From positions 1-12,467 of the forward strand of contig CANBRV010000040.1 of assembly GCA_947372005.1 (NCBI GenBank): DNA of 12,467 nucleotides, written 5' to 3'. Below, in pieces: positions 1-6,145 of this stretch. The translations under genes and the position numbers were made by a program. The DNA comes from Comamonadaceae bacterium. Lineage in GTDB: Bacteria; Pseudomonadota; Gammaproteobacteria; Burkholderiales; Burkholderiaceae_C. Numbering within the stretch: position 1 is the stretch's first letter; every line of letters begins with the position of its first letter. The notes beneath the pieces are model-generated. The model had not been told where the DNA came from. It searched no databases and saw only the letters and a list, made by a program, of their open reading frames with translations.

Positions 1-1197
1 GGCTGGCATCCGCTAGCTGAATTTTTGAACACGCAAGCCTTTGCACGCTTTGCTAGTTATGACTTGTCAGTCATACCACTCTTTATTCTGATGGGGCACT
101 TCGCCACGCAAGGCGGCATCAGTAAGGCGCTATTTGGGTTTGCCGCAGCAGTCATGGGACGCTTTAAAGGCGGTCTTGCCATGGCAGCTGTGCTGGCCTG
201 TGCAGCTTTTGGTGCGATTTGCGGTTCGTCCGTTGCCACCGCAGCCACAATTACCAACGTCGCACTCCCCGAGATGAAGCGCCACGGCTATTCAGGTCGC
301 CTCGCTACTGGAACTCTGGCAGCTGGTGGCACGCTTGGAATCTTAATTCCACCTTCTGTGCCTTTGGTTATCTATGCCATTTTGACTGAGCAAAATATTG
401 CTAAGCTTTTTGCTGCCGCAATGATTCCGGGATTAATTGCTATGACGGGCTACATGATTGCGATTGCGATTTATGTACGTGTCGTCCCTGGGCAGGCACC
501 TGAAAGCGACAAAACTGAAGCAATGACTATGAAGTCTTTGCTAGGAGTGTTGCCGATTGCTGGCATCTTTACGCTCGTATTTGGCGGCATTTATGGTGGC
601 TTCTTTACTCCGACTGAAGGCGCAGCCGTTGGCGCGGCATCTACCTTCTTAGCCGCATTGGCTAAACGCGAAATTAATTGGACCAAATTCAAGCAATGCT
701 TTTATTCGACAGCTGAGAGTTCCGCCATGATCTTCATGATCTTCATAGGCGCAGATGTAATGAACTCATCTTTGGCTCTCACGCAAGTGCCCAATCAATT
801 AGCCGCTGTCGTTGGCAGTTGGGGACTTGCGCCGCTAATGGTGGTGAGCGTCATTCTGCTGTTTTACGTGGTACTGGGCGCCGTGATGGATGAGCTGTCG
901 ATGCTGCTGCTTACTATCCCCATTTTCTTCCCCATGATTATGGGTATGGACTTTGGCATGAGCAAGGAATACACGGCAATTTGGTTTGGCATCATGGTGC
1001 TCATGACTGTCGGATTTGGCATGCTGGCACCACCTGTGGGCTTGAATGTCTATGTGGTCAACGGCATGGCAAAAGATGTGCCCATTAGCGAAAGCTACAA
1101 AGGCGTCATGCCGTTTTTGATTAGCGACACCATCCGTACGCTTTTATTGCTTGCCTTTCCTGGCATTAGCTTATGGCTTGTGAAGTATCTAACCTAG
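1..1197 (+). CDS. dctM: TRAP transporter large permease, DctM type (5' partial)
   Basis: Large membrane subunit of a tripartite ATP-independent periplasmic (TRAP) transporter. It forms the inner-membrane channel that uses an ion gradient, usually Na+, to import a solute handed over by a periplasmic receptor. The frame is open from base 1, so the gene begins before the window. The visible 398 residues compare with about 425-435 for the family, so roughly 30 N-terminal residues are missing. The TTG at base 25 is not a believable start. Family hallmarks are the GSSVATAAT stretch (about bases 226-252), the GILIPPSVP loop (about 337-363) and a second such repeat near the C-terminus (APPVGLNVYV, about 1027-1056). 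The whole protein is a chain of hydrophobic segments. The receptor gene lies downstream beyond a terminator. The small DctQ subunit is not in view and is presumably upstream. Substrate cannot be assigned. Confidence 0.93.
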   Translation, partial: GWHPLAEFLNTQAFARFASYDLSVIPLFILMGHFATQGGISKALFGFAAAVMGRFKGGLAMAAVLACAAFGAICGSSVATAATITNVALPEMKRHGYSGRLATGTLAAGGTLGILIPPSVPLVIYAILTEQNIAKLFAAAMIPGLIAMTGYMIAIAIYVRVVPGQAPESDKTEAMTMKSLLGVLPIAGIFTLVFGGIYGGFFTPTEGAAVGAASTFLAALAKREINWTKFKQCFYSTAESSAMIFMIFIGADVMNSSLALTQVPNQLAAVVGSWGLAPLMVVSVILLFYVVLGAVMDELSMLLLTIPIFFPMIMGMDFGMSKEYTAIWFGIMVLMTVGFGMLAPPVGLNVYVVNGMAKDVPISESYKGVMPFLISDTIRTLLLLAFPGISLWLVKYLT

Positions 1198-1199
1198 AT

Positions 1200-1220
1200 A
1201 AAAACCCGAATCGGGTTTTT
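1200..1220 (+). terminator. Rho-independent terminator after dctM
   Basis: A 9-bp stem, AAAAACCCG pairing with CGGGTTTTT around a 3-nt loop (AAT), begins 3 bases after the dctM stop. The T-run is the end of the stem itself. The A-tract on the other side could let it work in both directions, but no minus-strand gene ends here. It separates the permease gene from the receptor gene. Confidence 0.85.
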
Positions 1221-1283
1221 ACTCTCACTGCAATCTAGCTATTTTTATTACATTTACTTCATATTTTTAGGAGTTAACACAAT

Positions 1284-2351
1284 ATGAAACGACGTACCCT
1301 ACTTCAAACTGGCGCAGCCGCCTTGGCTACTGCCGCTCTTGCCACGCAAGCGCAATCAACTGTGACGCTCAAGTTTCATACTTTTATGGCGCCATCGTCC
1401 AACGTGTGGCTCAACATGCACAAAGCATGGATGGCGAAAGTTGAAAAAGAATCTGGTGGACGTATCAAATTTGAAGCCTACCCTGCCATGCAACTCGGTG
1501 GCACGCCAGTCCAGTTATTCGATCAAGCGCGTGATGGAATTGTGGATATCGTCTGGACACTGCCAGGCAACACAGCAGGTCGCTTCCCCCGCGTCGAAGT
1601 GTTTGAGTTGCCGTTCATCATGACAAATGCTGAGGCGACTTCACGCGCTTATTGGGAATATGTGCAAACCATGGCGCCAGATGAATTTAAAGACGTTCAA
1701 GTGATCGCACTACAAGTGCACGGTCCAGGCGTTATTCATACTGCAGATAAAGCGGTTAAATCCGTTGCTGATATGAAGGGGCTCAAAATGCGTGCCCCTA
1801 CTCGTCAAGTCACCAAACTGTTAGGCGCATTAGGCGCAACACCTGTAGGCATGCCACTTCCCAATATTCCTGATGCGCTCTCCAAAGGGACGATCAATGG
1901 CGCTGTGATCCCATGGGAGGTCGTTCCTTCCGTCAAAGTACAAGAGCTCACCAAGTTCCATGCGGAGTTCGATCCAGCTGGCGGAGCGCTCTACACCACG
2001 ACGTTTGTCATGGCGATGAACAAAGCCAAGTACAACAGCTTGCCTGCTGACTTAAAGAAAATCATTGATAACAATTCTGGGATTGAAACATCGGGCTGGC
2101 TTGGAAAAACCCAAAATGCAGGCGACCCAGCTGGACGGAAAACGGCTTCAGATCGCGGCAACACGATCTACACAGTCGGTGCAGCTGAAGCACAAGAGTT
2201 TCGCCGTGCATCACGTGCAATCGAGATCGAGTGGGTTGAAGACATGAACAAACGCGGCTTTGATGGCAAAAAACTCTTAGATGGTGCCCGTGCACTCATC
2301 GACAAGCACACAGCTGCTCAAAATAAACCGGCTGCAAAAGCCAAAAAATAA
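1284..2351 (+). CDS. dctP: TRAP transporter periplasmic solute-binding protein, DctP type
   Basis: Extracytoplasmic solute receptor of the TRAP system; it captures an organic acid in the periplasm and delivers it to the DctQM membrane part. It is 355 aa. The N-terminus MKRRTLLQTG with an Ala-rich hydrophobic stretch to about residue 23 is a Tat-type signal (RR at 3-4), with a likely cut after TQA. The mature part starts TVTLKFHTF, typical of the family. The family's carboxylate-binding arginine is most likely R170 in GLKMRAP, followed by the PLPNIPDALSKGTINGA helix region that is also characteristic. The start is supported by AGGAG at 1269-1273. The C-terminus ends in a short Lys/Ala tail. 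It lies after the permease and beyond a terminator, so it probably has its own promoter, which I cannot pinpoint in the AT-rich 1221-1268. The conserved Arg argues for a carboxylate ligand, but the exact substrate is unknown. Confidence 0.93.
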   Translation: MKRRTLLQTGAAALATAALATQAQSTVTLKFHTFMAPSSNVWLNMHKAWMAKVEKESGGRIKFEAYPAMQLGGTPVQLFDQARDGIVDIVWTLPGNTAGRFPRVEVFELPFIMTNAEATSRAYWEYVQTMAPDEFKDVQVIALQVHGPGVIHTADKAVKSVADMKGLKMRAPTRQVTKLLGALGATPVGMPLPNIPDALSKGTINGAVIPWEVVPSVKVQELTKFHAEFDPAGGALYTTTFVMAMNKAKYNSLPADLKKIIDNNSGIETSGWLGKTQNAGDPAGRKTASDRGNTIYTVGAAEAQEFRRASRAIEIEWVEDMNKRGFDGKKLLDGARALIDKHTAAQNKPAAKAKK

Positions 2352-2377
2352 GCCCTATCTTCTAGCGCTATTAAACT

Positions 2378-2405
2378 GGGACTCTTAACCGAGTCCCTTT
2401 TTTTT
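2378..2405 (+). terminator. Rho-independent terminator after dctP
   Basis: GGGACTC (2378-2384) pairs perfectly with GAGTCCC (2391-2397) around a 6-nt loop and is followed by eight T (2398-2405). This is a textbook intrinsic terminator, 26 bases after the dctP stop. The next gene starts only about 10 bases after the T-run. Confidence 0.93.
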
Positions 2406-2415
2406 GCTTATCCGT

Positions 2416-2976
2416 ATGCTTTCACGACCTCTTATTCATTTTTGTAAGTCTTGCGGCTCAGCCGTTACCTATCGGCTACCTGATGATGGCGATACGAAAG
2501 AGCGTGCTATTTGTACGGCTTGCAAAACTGTTCACTATGAAAATCCCCTCAATATAGTGGGTACGATTCCCTACCTAGAGAAAAACGGAAAACTCTACGT
2601 GCTTTTGTGTTTGCGCAATATCGAGCCGCGCAAAGGTAAATGGACGCTACCAGCCGGTTTTATGGAGCTTGGCGAGACAGCGGTACAAGGCGCCGCACGC
2701 GAGACAGAGGAAGAAGCTGGTGCAAAAATTGAAATGCAAGGCTTATTTACCGTACTGAGCGTGCCAGCAGTTGGTCAAGTACATCTATATTACCGAGCAA
2801 AGCTTCTCTCAGAAGTCTATAACCCGGGCTACGAAACTACCGAAGCTCGACTATTTTCTGAAGATGAATTACCTTGGGATGAAATGGCATTTAGAACCAT
2901 TAAAACGACGCTTAAACATTTTTTTAAAGACGCTAAAACAGGTGTGTTCAAAGTTTATGAGCGTGATTTAATTTGA
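2416..2976 (+). CDS. Nudix hydrolase with N-terminal zinc ribbon
   Basis: Hydrolyses a nucleoside diphosphate linked to another moiety (the Nudix reaction, needing Mg2+ or Mn2+); the real substrate is unknown, with ADP-ribose or a dinucleotide as usual candidates. The 186-aa protein has two CxxC pairs (C10/C13 and C33/C36) forming a likely zinc ribbon. A complete Nudix box at residues 81-103 reads G-x5-E-x7-R-E-T-E-E-E-A-G-A, with all catalytic glutamates present. ATG at 2416 gives MLSRPLIHFCKSCG. An in-frame TTG at 2404 sits inside the terminator T-run and is a poor start. No Shine-Dalgarno is visible before either. It stands between dctP and the tRNA genes with no obvious partner. Its 3' end faces the tRNA genes across a short gap, and no terminator of its own is seen. 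Confidence 0.9.
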   Translation: MLSRPLIHFCKSCGSAVTYRLPDDGDTKERAICTACKTVHYENPLNIVGTIPYLEKNGKLYVLLCLRNIEPRKGKWTLPAGFMELGETAVQGAARETEEEAGAKIEMQGLFTVLSVPAVGQVHLYYRAKLLSEVYNPGYETTEARLFSEDELPWDEMAFRTIKTTLKHFFKDAKTGVFKVYERDLI

Positions 2977-3002
2977 AGCTTAGCAATCTGCGCCACTAAA
3001 TA

Positions 3003-3079
3003 TGGCCTGCCCGGAGGGGATCGAACCCCCGACCCACAGCTTAGAAGGCTGTTGCTCTATCCAACTGAGCTACGGACAG
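3003..3079 (-). tRNA. tRNA-Arg (anticodon TCT)
   Basis: A 77-nt minus-strand cloverleaf including an encoded 3' CCA. The 7-bp acceptor stem (CTGTCCG with CGGGCAG) has one G-T pair. The D arm is GCTC/GAGC, the anticodon stem ACAGC/GCTGT encloses loop CTTCTAA, and the T loop is TTCGATC. The anticodon lies at 3043-3045 and reads AGA/AGG. It is second in the transcript after tRNA-Pro, 11 nt downstream. No intrinsic terminator is visible before the Nudix gene. Confidence 0.97.
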
Positions 3080-3090
3080 AGGGAAGAAAA

Positions 3091-3167
3091 TGGTCGGAGT
3101 ACAAGGATTCGAACCTTGGACCCCCTGGTCCCAAACCAGGTGCGCTACCAGACTGCGCCACACTCCG
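3091..3167 (-). tRNA. tRNA-Pro (anticodon TGG)
   Basis: A 77-nt minus-strand cloverleaf with encoded CCA. Acceptor CGGAGTG pairs with TACTCCG, allowing one G-T pair. The D arm is GCGC/GCGC. The anticodon stem CCTGG/CCAGG encloses loop TTTGGGA, giving anticodon TGG, which reads CCA and by wobble other Pro codons. The T arm is CAAGG-TTCGAAT-CCTTG. It is first in the tRNA transcript, 11 bases downstream of its promoter's -10 box. Confidence 0.97.
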
Positions 3168-3178
3168 ACAAGCCAATG

Positions 3179-3208
3179 ATTATATGCGAGAGTGGGTAGT
3201 TACCGCAA
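3179..3208 (-). promoter_or_regulatory. Sigma-70 promoter for the tRNA-Pro/tRNA-Arg transcript
   Basis: On the minus strand a perfect TATAAT (-10, bases 3184-3179) lies 18 bp downstream of TTGCGG (-35, bases 3208-3203). The -35 is only a partial match. The predicted start, about 3172, leaves a 5-nt leader before the mature tRNA-Pro end, as is common for stable RNA genes. The -35 box falls inside the hairpin at 3192-3233. Confidence 0.7.
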
Positions 3209-3233
3209 GAATTATTTTGCAATAGCTACCCAC
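3192..3233. repeat. Inverted repeat (nested hairpin) between aceA and tRNA-Pro
   Basis: GTGGGTAG (3192-3199) and CTACCCAC (3226-3233) are perfect 8-bp arms, extended inward by a few pairs (3200-3202 with 3223-3225, one of them G-T). A second, inner stem is GCAA/TTGC (3205-3208 with 3217-3220). It starts 16 bases after the aceA stop on the minus strand. No T-run follows, so it is not a standard intrinsic terminator; it may protect or mark the aceA 3' end. It overlaps the tRNA -35 region. Confidence 0.7.
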
Positions 3234-3248
3234 ACACCCCCAATATTT

Positions 3249-4559
3249 TTAGTGGAACTGCTCTTCTTCAGTTGAACCCGTGAGGGCTGTGAGCGAAGAT
3301 GCGCCGCCTTGAATCGCCATGGTCACCTCGTCAAAATAGCCTGTTCCCACTTCTTGCTGATGACTCACAAATGTATAACCACGGTCACGTGCTGCAAATT
3401 CTGGCTCTTGCACTTTTTCCACATAAGCAGTCATGCCGCGCTTGACGTAGTCTTGCGACAGATCAAACATGTGATACCACATGTTGTGAATACCAGCCAA
3501 GGTGATGAACTGATACTTGTAGCCCATCTTGCCAAGTTCGCGCTGGAATTTAGCGATATCTGCGTCGTTGAGGTTTTTCTTCCAGTTAAACGATGGTGAG
3601 CAGTTGTAAGCGAGCATCTTGCCTGGGAACTTCGCATGCACCGCATCAGCAAAATCTTGTGCAAATTTCAGATCAGGCGTCCCTGTTTCAGCCCAAACCA
3701 AATCAGCGTATTCGGCATAGGCCAAAGCACGAGCTACTGCTTGATCGAAACCTTTGCGAGTTTTGTAGAAGCCTTCTGGTGTGCGCTCGCCCGTCAAAAA
3801 TGGCTTGTCAATAGGGTCATGATCGCTGGTCAACAAATCAGCCGCTTCAGCATCAGTACGTGCAATCACAAGCGTTGGCACGCCGCAGACGTCAGCCGCA
3901 AAGCGAGCTGCAATCAGCTTTTGCACAGATTCGTTGGTGGGCAAGAGCACTTTACCGCCAAGGTGTCCGCACTTTTTAGCGCTAGAGAGTTGGTCTTCAA
4001 AGTGCACACCGCCCGCACCTGCCTTGATACACGCCTTCATCAGCTCGAACGCGTTGAGCACGCCACCAAAGCCTGCTTCGGCATCAGCCACGATAGGTGC
4101 AAAGTAATCTTGATAACCTTTATCACCAGGGCCTACACCTTTAGACCACTGGATTTCATCCGCACGTGTAAACGTGTTGTTGATGCGTTCCACAACTTTT
4201 GGCACCGAATCCACTGGATAGAGCGACTGGTCTGGGTACATGGAAGAGTATTCGTTGTTATCGGCAGCCACTTGCCAGCCCGACAGGTAAATTGCTTTCA
4301 CGCCAGCCTTGACTTGCTGCATGGCTTGTCCGCCTGTAAGTGCACCTAGGCAATTGACAAAAGGTTCGTTATTGACCAAACCCCATAATTTGTCGGCGCC
4401 ACGTTGTGCCAAACTGTATTCCAATGGTTGGCTGCCGCGCAAACGAACCACATCAGCTGCGGTATAGCCGCGCTTAATACCCTTCCAGCGTGGATTCGTA
4501 TCCCAATCTTTTTGAATTGCTGCGATTTGCTCTTCGCGGCTTGGTGTTTTGCTTGTCAT
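3249..4559 (-). CDS. aceA: Isocitrate lyase
   Basis: Cleaves isocitrate to glyoxylate and succinate, the first step of the glyoxylate shunt that allows growth on acetate or fatty acids; cytoplasmic. It is 436 aa, close to the 434 of E. coli AceA. The catalytic signature KKCGH is at residues 195-199, with C197 the active-site cysteine. The substrate-side SGWQVAAD (about 93-100) and metal-binding ADAEAGFGG (D159) are intact. Two ATGs are in frame (4565 and 4559); AAGGA at 4571-4567 is 1 nt from the first and 7 nt from the second, so 4559 is preferred. It is divergent from gabD across a 118-bp gap that carries a palindrome. Malate synthase, the partner enzyme, is not in the window. A large open frame on the opposite strand (3636-4349) is a coding shadow. 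Confidence 0.97.
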   Translation of the reverse strand: MTSKTPSREEQIAAIQKDWDTNPRWKGIKRGYTAADVVRLRGSQPLEYSLAQRGADKLWGLVNNEPFVNCLGALTGGQAMQQVKAGVKAIYLSGWQVAADNNEYSSMYPDQSLYPVDSVPKVVERINNTFTRADEIQWSKGVGPGDKGYQDYFAPIVADAEAGFGGVLNAFELMKACIKAGAGGVHFEDQLSSAKKCGHLGGKVLLPTNESVQKLIAARFAADVCGVPTLVIARTDAEAADLLTSDHDPIDKPFLTGERTPEGFYKTRKGFDQAVARALAYAEYADLVWAETGTPDLKFAQDFADAVHAKFPGKMLAYNCSPSFNWKKNLNDADIAKFQRELGKMGYKYQFITLAGIHNMWYHMFDLSQDYVKRGMTAYVEKVQEPEFAARDRGYTFVSHQQEVGTGYFDEVTMAIQGGASSLTALTGSTEEEQFH

Positions 4560-4566
4560 GGTCATG

Positions 4567-4571
4567 TCCTT
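4567..4571 (-). promoter_or_regulatory. Shine-Dalgarno of aceA (decides the start)
   Basis: Minus-strand AAGGA, in an A-rich run, lies 7 nt before ATG 4559 but 1 nt before ATG 4565. The spacing favours the downstream ATG. Confidence 0.7.
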
Positions 4572-4595
4572 TTTTAAATGGCTGTGATATGTTTT

Positions 4596-4620
4596 ATGTC
4601 TTATATAAGATTAAAGACAT
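4596..4620. promoter_or_regulatory. Candidate operator in the aceA-gabD divergent region
   Basis: TCTTATATAAGA at 4599-4610 is a perfect 12-bp palindrome. It partly overlaps a second inverted repeat, ATGTCTT (4596-4602) with AAGACAT (4614-4620). On the minus strand the palindrome contains TATAAG (4605-4600), a good -10 for aceA that would give a leader of about 34 nt; no good -35 is seen. A protein bound here would cover the aceA -10. The AT-centred shape resembles operators of GntR/FCD-type regulators, but that is inference. Confidence 0.5.
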
Positions 4621-4641
4621 GGGCAGATCATAACATGACTT

Positions 4642-4671
4642 TTGGACCACGTAAAAGATTTACTGTACTAT
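4642..4671 (+). promoter_or_regulatory. Candidate gabD promoter placing the start site at the ATG
   Basis: TTGGAC (4642-4647) and TACTAT (4666-4671) are separated by 18 bp. Transcription would begin around 4678, exactly at the proposed gabD ATG, implying a leaderless message. The boxes are moderate matches only. Confidence 0.4.
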
Positions 4672-4677
4672 TTAAAA

Positions 4678-6138
4678 ATGATCTCCAAACTAAACGACCC
4701 CACCCTCTTCAAAACTAATGCGCTAATTAACGGCCAATGGATCGCAAAAGCTCAGCGTTTTGACGTCTGCGACCCATCCGATGGCAAAAAAATTACAGAT
4801 GTTGCCAATCTTGGCGCAAGCGATGCACAAGCGGCGATTGACGCGGCCAACGCTGCTTGGCCTGCTTGGCGCGCCAAGACAGGCAAAGAACGCCACACCA
4901 TCTTGCTTAAATGGTTTAACTTGCTCATGGCTAATCAAGACGACTTGGCTCGCATATTAACCACAGAGCAAGGCAAACCCTTTTCTGAGGCTAAAGGCGA
5001 AATCGCTTACGGCGCTAGTTTTGTAGAGTGGTTTGCCGAAGAAGCCAAACGCGTTAACGGCGAAACGCTGCCGCAGTTCGATAACAACCGTCGCATCATG
5101 GTGATGAAGCAACCCATTGGTGTATGCGCCGCCATCACGCCGTGGAACTTCCCGCTCGCCATGATCACCCGCAAAGTCGCGCCAGCATTGGCTGCAGGCT
5201 GCCCTGTGGTGATTAAGCCTGCGGAACTGACGCCACTCACCGCATTAGCTGCAGCAGAACTCGCCATTCGTGCGGGCATCCCTGCTGGCGTTTTGAATGT
5301 GTTAACGGCGGACAGCGACAACTCTATTGCAATTGGCAAAGTCTTTTGCGCAAGCGACATCGTGCGCCACATTAGCTTTACCGGTTCAACCGAAGTGGGA
5401 CGCATCTTGATGGCGCAATCGGCGCCCACCATCAAAAAACTATCGTTAGAGCTAGGGGGCAATGCGCCCTTTATCGTGTTTGACGATGCCGACATCGACA
5501 GCGCTGTAGAAGGCGCGATGGCGAGCAAGTACCGTAACGCAGGCCAGACTTGCGTGTGCGCCAATCGCATCTATGTGCAAGATGGTGTGTACGACGAGTT
5601 TGTAACTAAATTTGCCGTGCAAGTTGGCAAGCTGAAGGTTGGTAACGGATTTGAAGATGGTGTCTCGCAAGGTCCCTTGATTGAAGATGCTGCCGTCGAT
5701 AAAGTGAAGCGTCATCTGGCAGACGCCATCGCCAAAGGCGGCAAAGTGGTGGTAGGCGGCAAGGCACTTGGCGGACAGTTTTTTGAGCCGACTGTGATCT
5801 CGGAAGCCACAGCGAGTATGGCCTGCGCACGCGAAGAAACATTTGGTCCCTTTGCACCTGTATTCCGTTTTCATACTGACCAAGAAGCTATTGATGCCGC
5901 AAACAACACCGAATTTGGTTTAGCAAGCTACTTCTATTCTCGCGACATTGGCCGCATTTACCGCACCGCCGAGGCACTTGAATACGGCATGGTCGGCATC
6001 AACGTAGGTATCATTGCTTCTGAGCATGTGCCATTTGGCGGTGTCAAGCAATCAGGTCTTGGGCGCGAAGGCTCGCGGCACGGCATGGAAGAGTATGTTG
6101 AAATGAAGTATCTCTGCATCGGAGATATTCAAAAATAA
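4678..6138 (+). CDS. gabD: Succinate-semialdehyde dehydrogenase
   Basis: Oxidises succinate semialdehyde to succinate with NAD(P)+, the last step of GABA and 4-hydroxybutyrate breakdown; cytoplasmic. At 486 aa it resembles E. coli GabD closely along its length (start region KLNDPTLFKTNALINGQW, TPWNFPLAMITRK, GNAPFIVFDDADIDSAVEGA). The catalytic pair is E258 (in LSLELGG) and C292, with C294 as the second cysteine of GQTCVC. K180 and E183 lie in the cofactor loop; E. coli has Ser where E183 is, so NAD+ may be preferred here. ATG 4678 matches the family N-terminus. An upstream in-frame TTG at 4642 is rejected because it falls on a promoter-like box. No Shine-Dalgarno precedes the ATG. It is 7 bp from the next gene and likely co-transcribed with it. 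Confidence 0.95.
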   Translation: MISKLNDPTLFKTNALINGQWIAKAQRFDVCDPSDGKKITDVANLGASDAQAAIDAANAAWPAWRAKTGKERHTILLKWFNLLMANQDDLARILTTEQGKPFSEAKGEIAYGASFVEWFAEEAKRVNGETLPQFDNNRRIMVMKQPIGVCAAITPWNFPLAMITRKVAPALAAGCPVVIKPAELTPLTALAAAELAIRAGIPAGVLNVLTADSDNSIAIGKVFCASDIVRHISFTGSTEVGRILMAQSAPTIKKLSLELGGNAPFIVFDDADIDSAVEGAMASKYRNAGQTCVCANRIYVQDGVYDEFVTKFAVQVGKLKVGNGFEDGVSQGPLIEDAAVDKVKRHLADAIAKGGKVVVGGKALGGQFFEPTVISEATASMACAREETFGPFAPVFRFHTDQEAIDAANNTEFGLASYFYSRDIGRIYRTAEALEYGMVGINVGIIASEHVPFGGVKQSGLGREGSRHGMEEYVEMKYLCIGDIQK

Positions 6139-6145
6139 GGCTCTT

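Noticed and set aside
25..27. TTG as the start of the DctM permease
   Set aside because: The frame continues open to base 1 and the family has about 30 more residues upstream; the gene is cut by the window edge.
3002..3199. Short plus-strand open frame reading through both tRNA genes
   Set aside because: It is the well-known false protein produced by translating tRNA genes on the wrong strand; both cloverleafs are complete.
3636..4349. 237-codon plus-strand open frame
   Set aside because: It lies entirely antisense to aceA, whose catalytic motifs are intact, and its product has no recognisable domain.
5007..5570. 187-codon minus-strand open frame
   Set aside because: Antisense shadow of gabD with a composition typical of reverse-frame reading.
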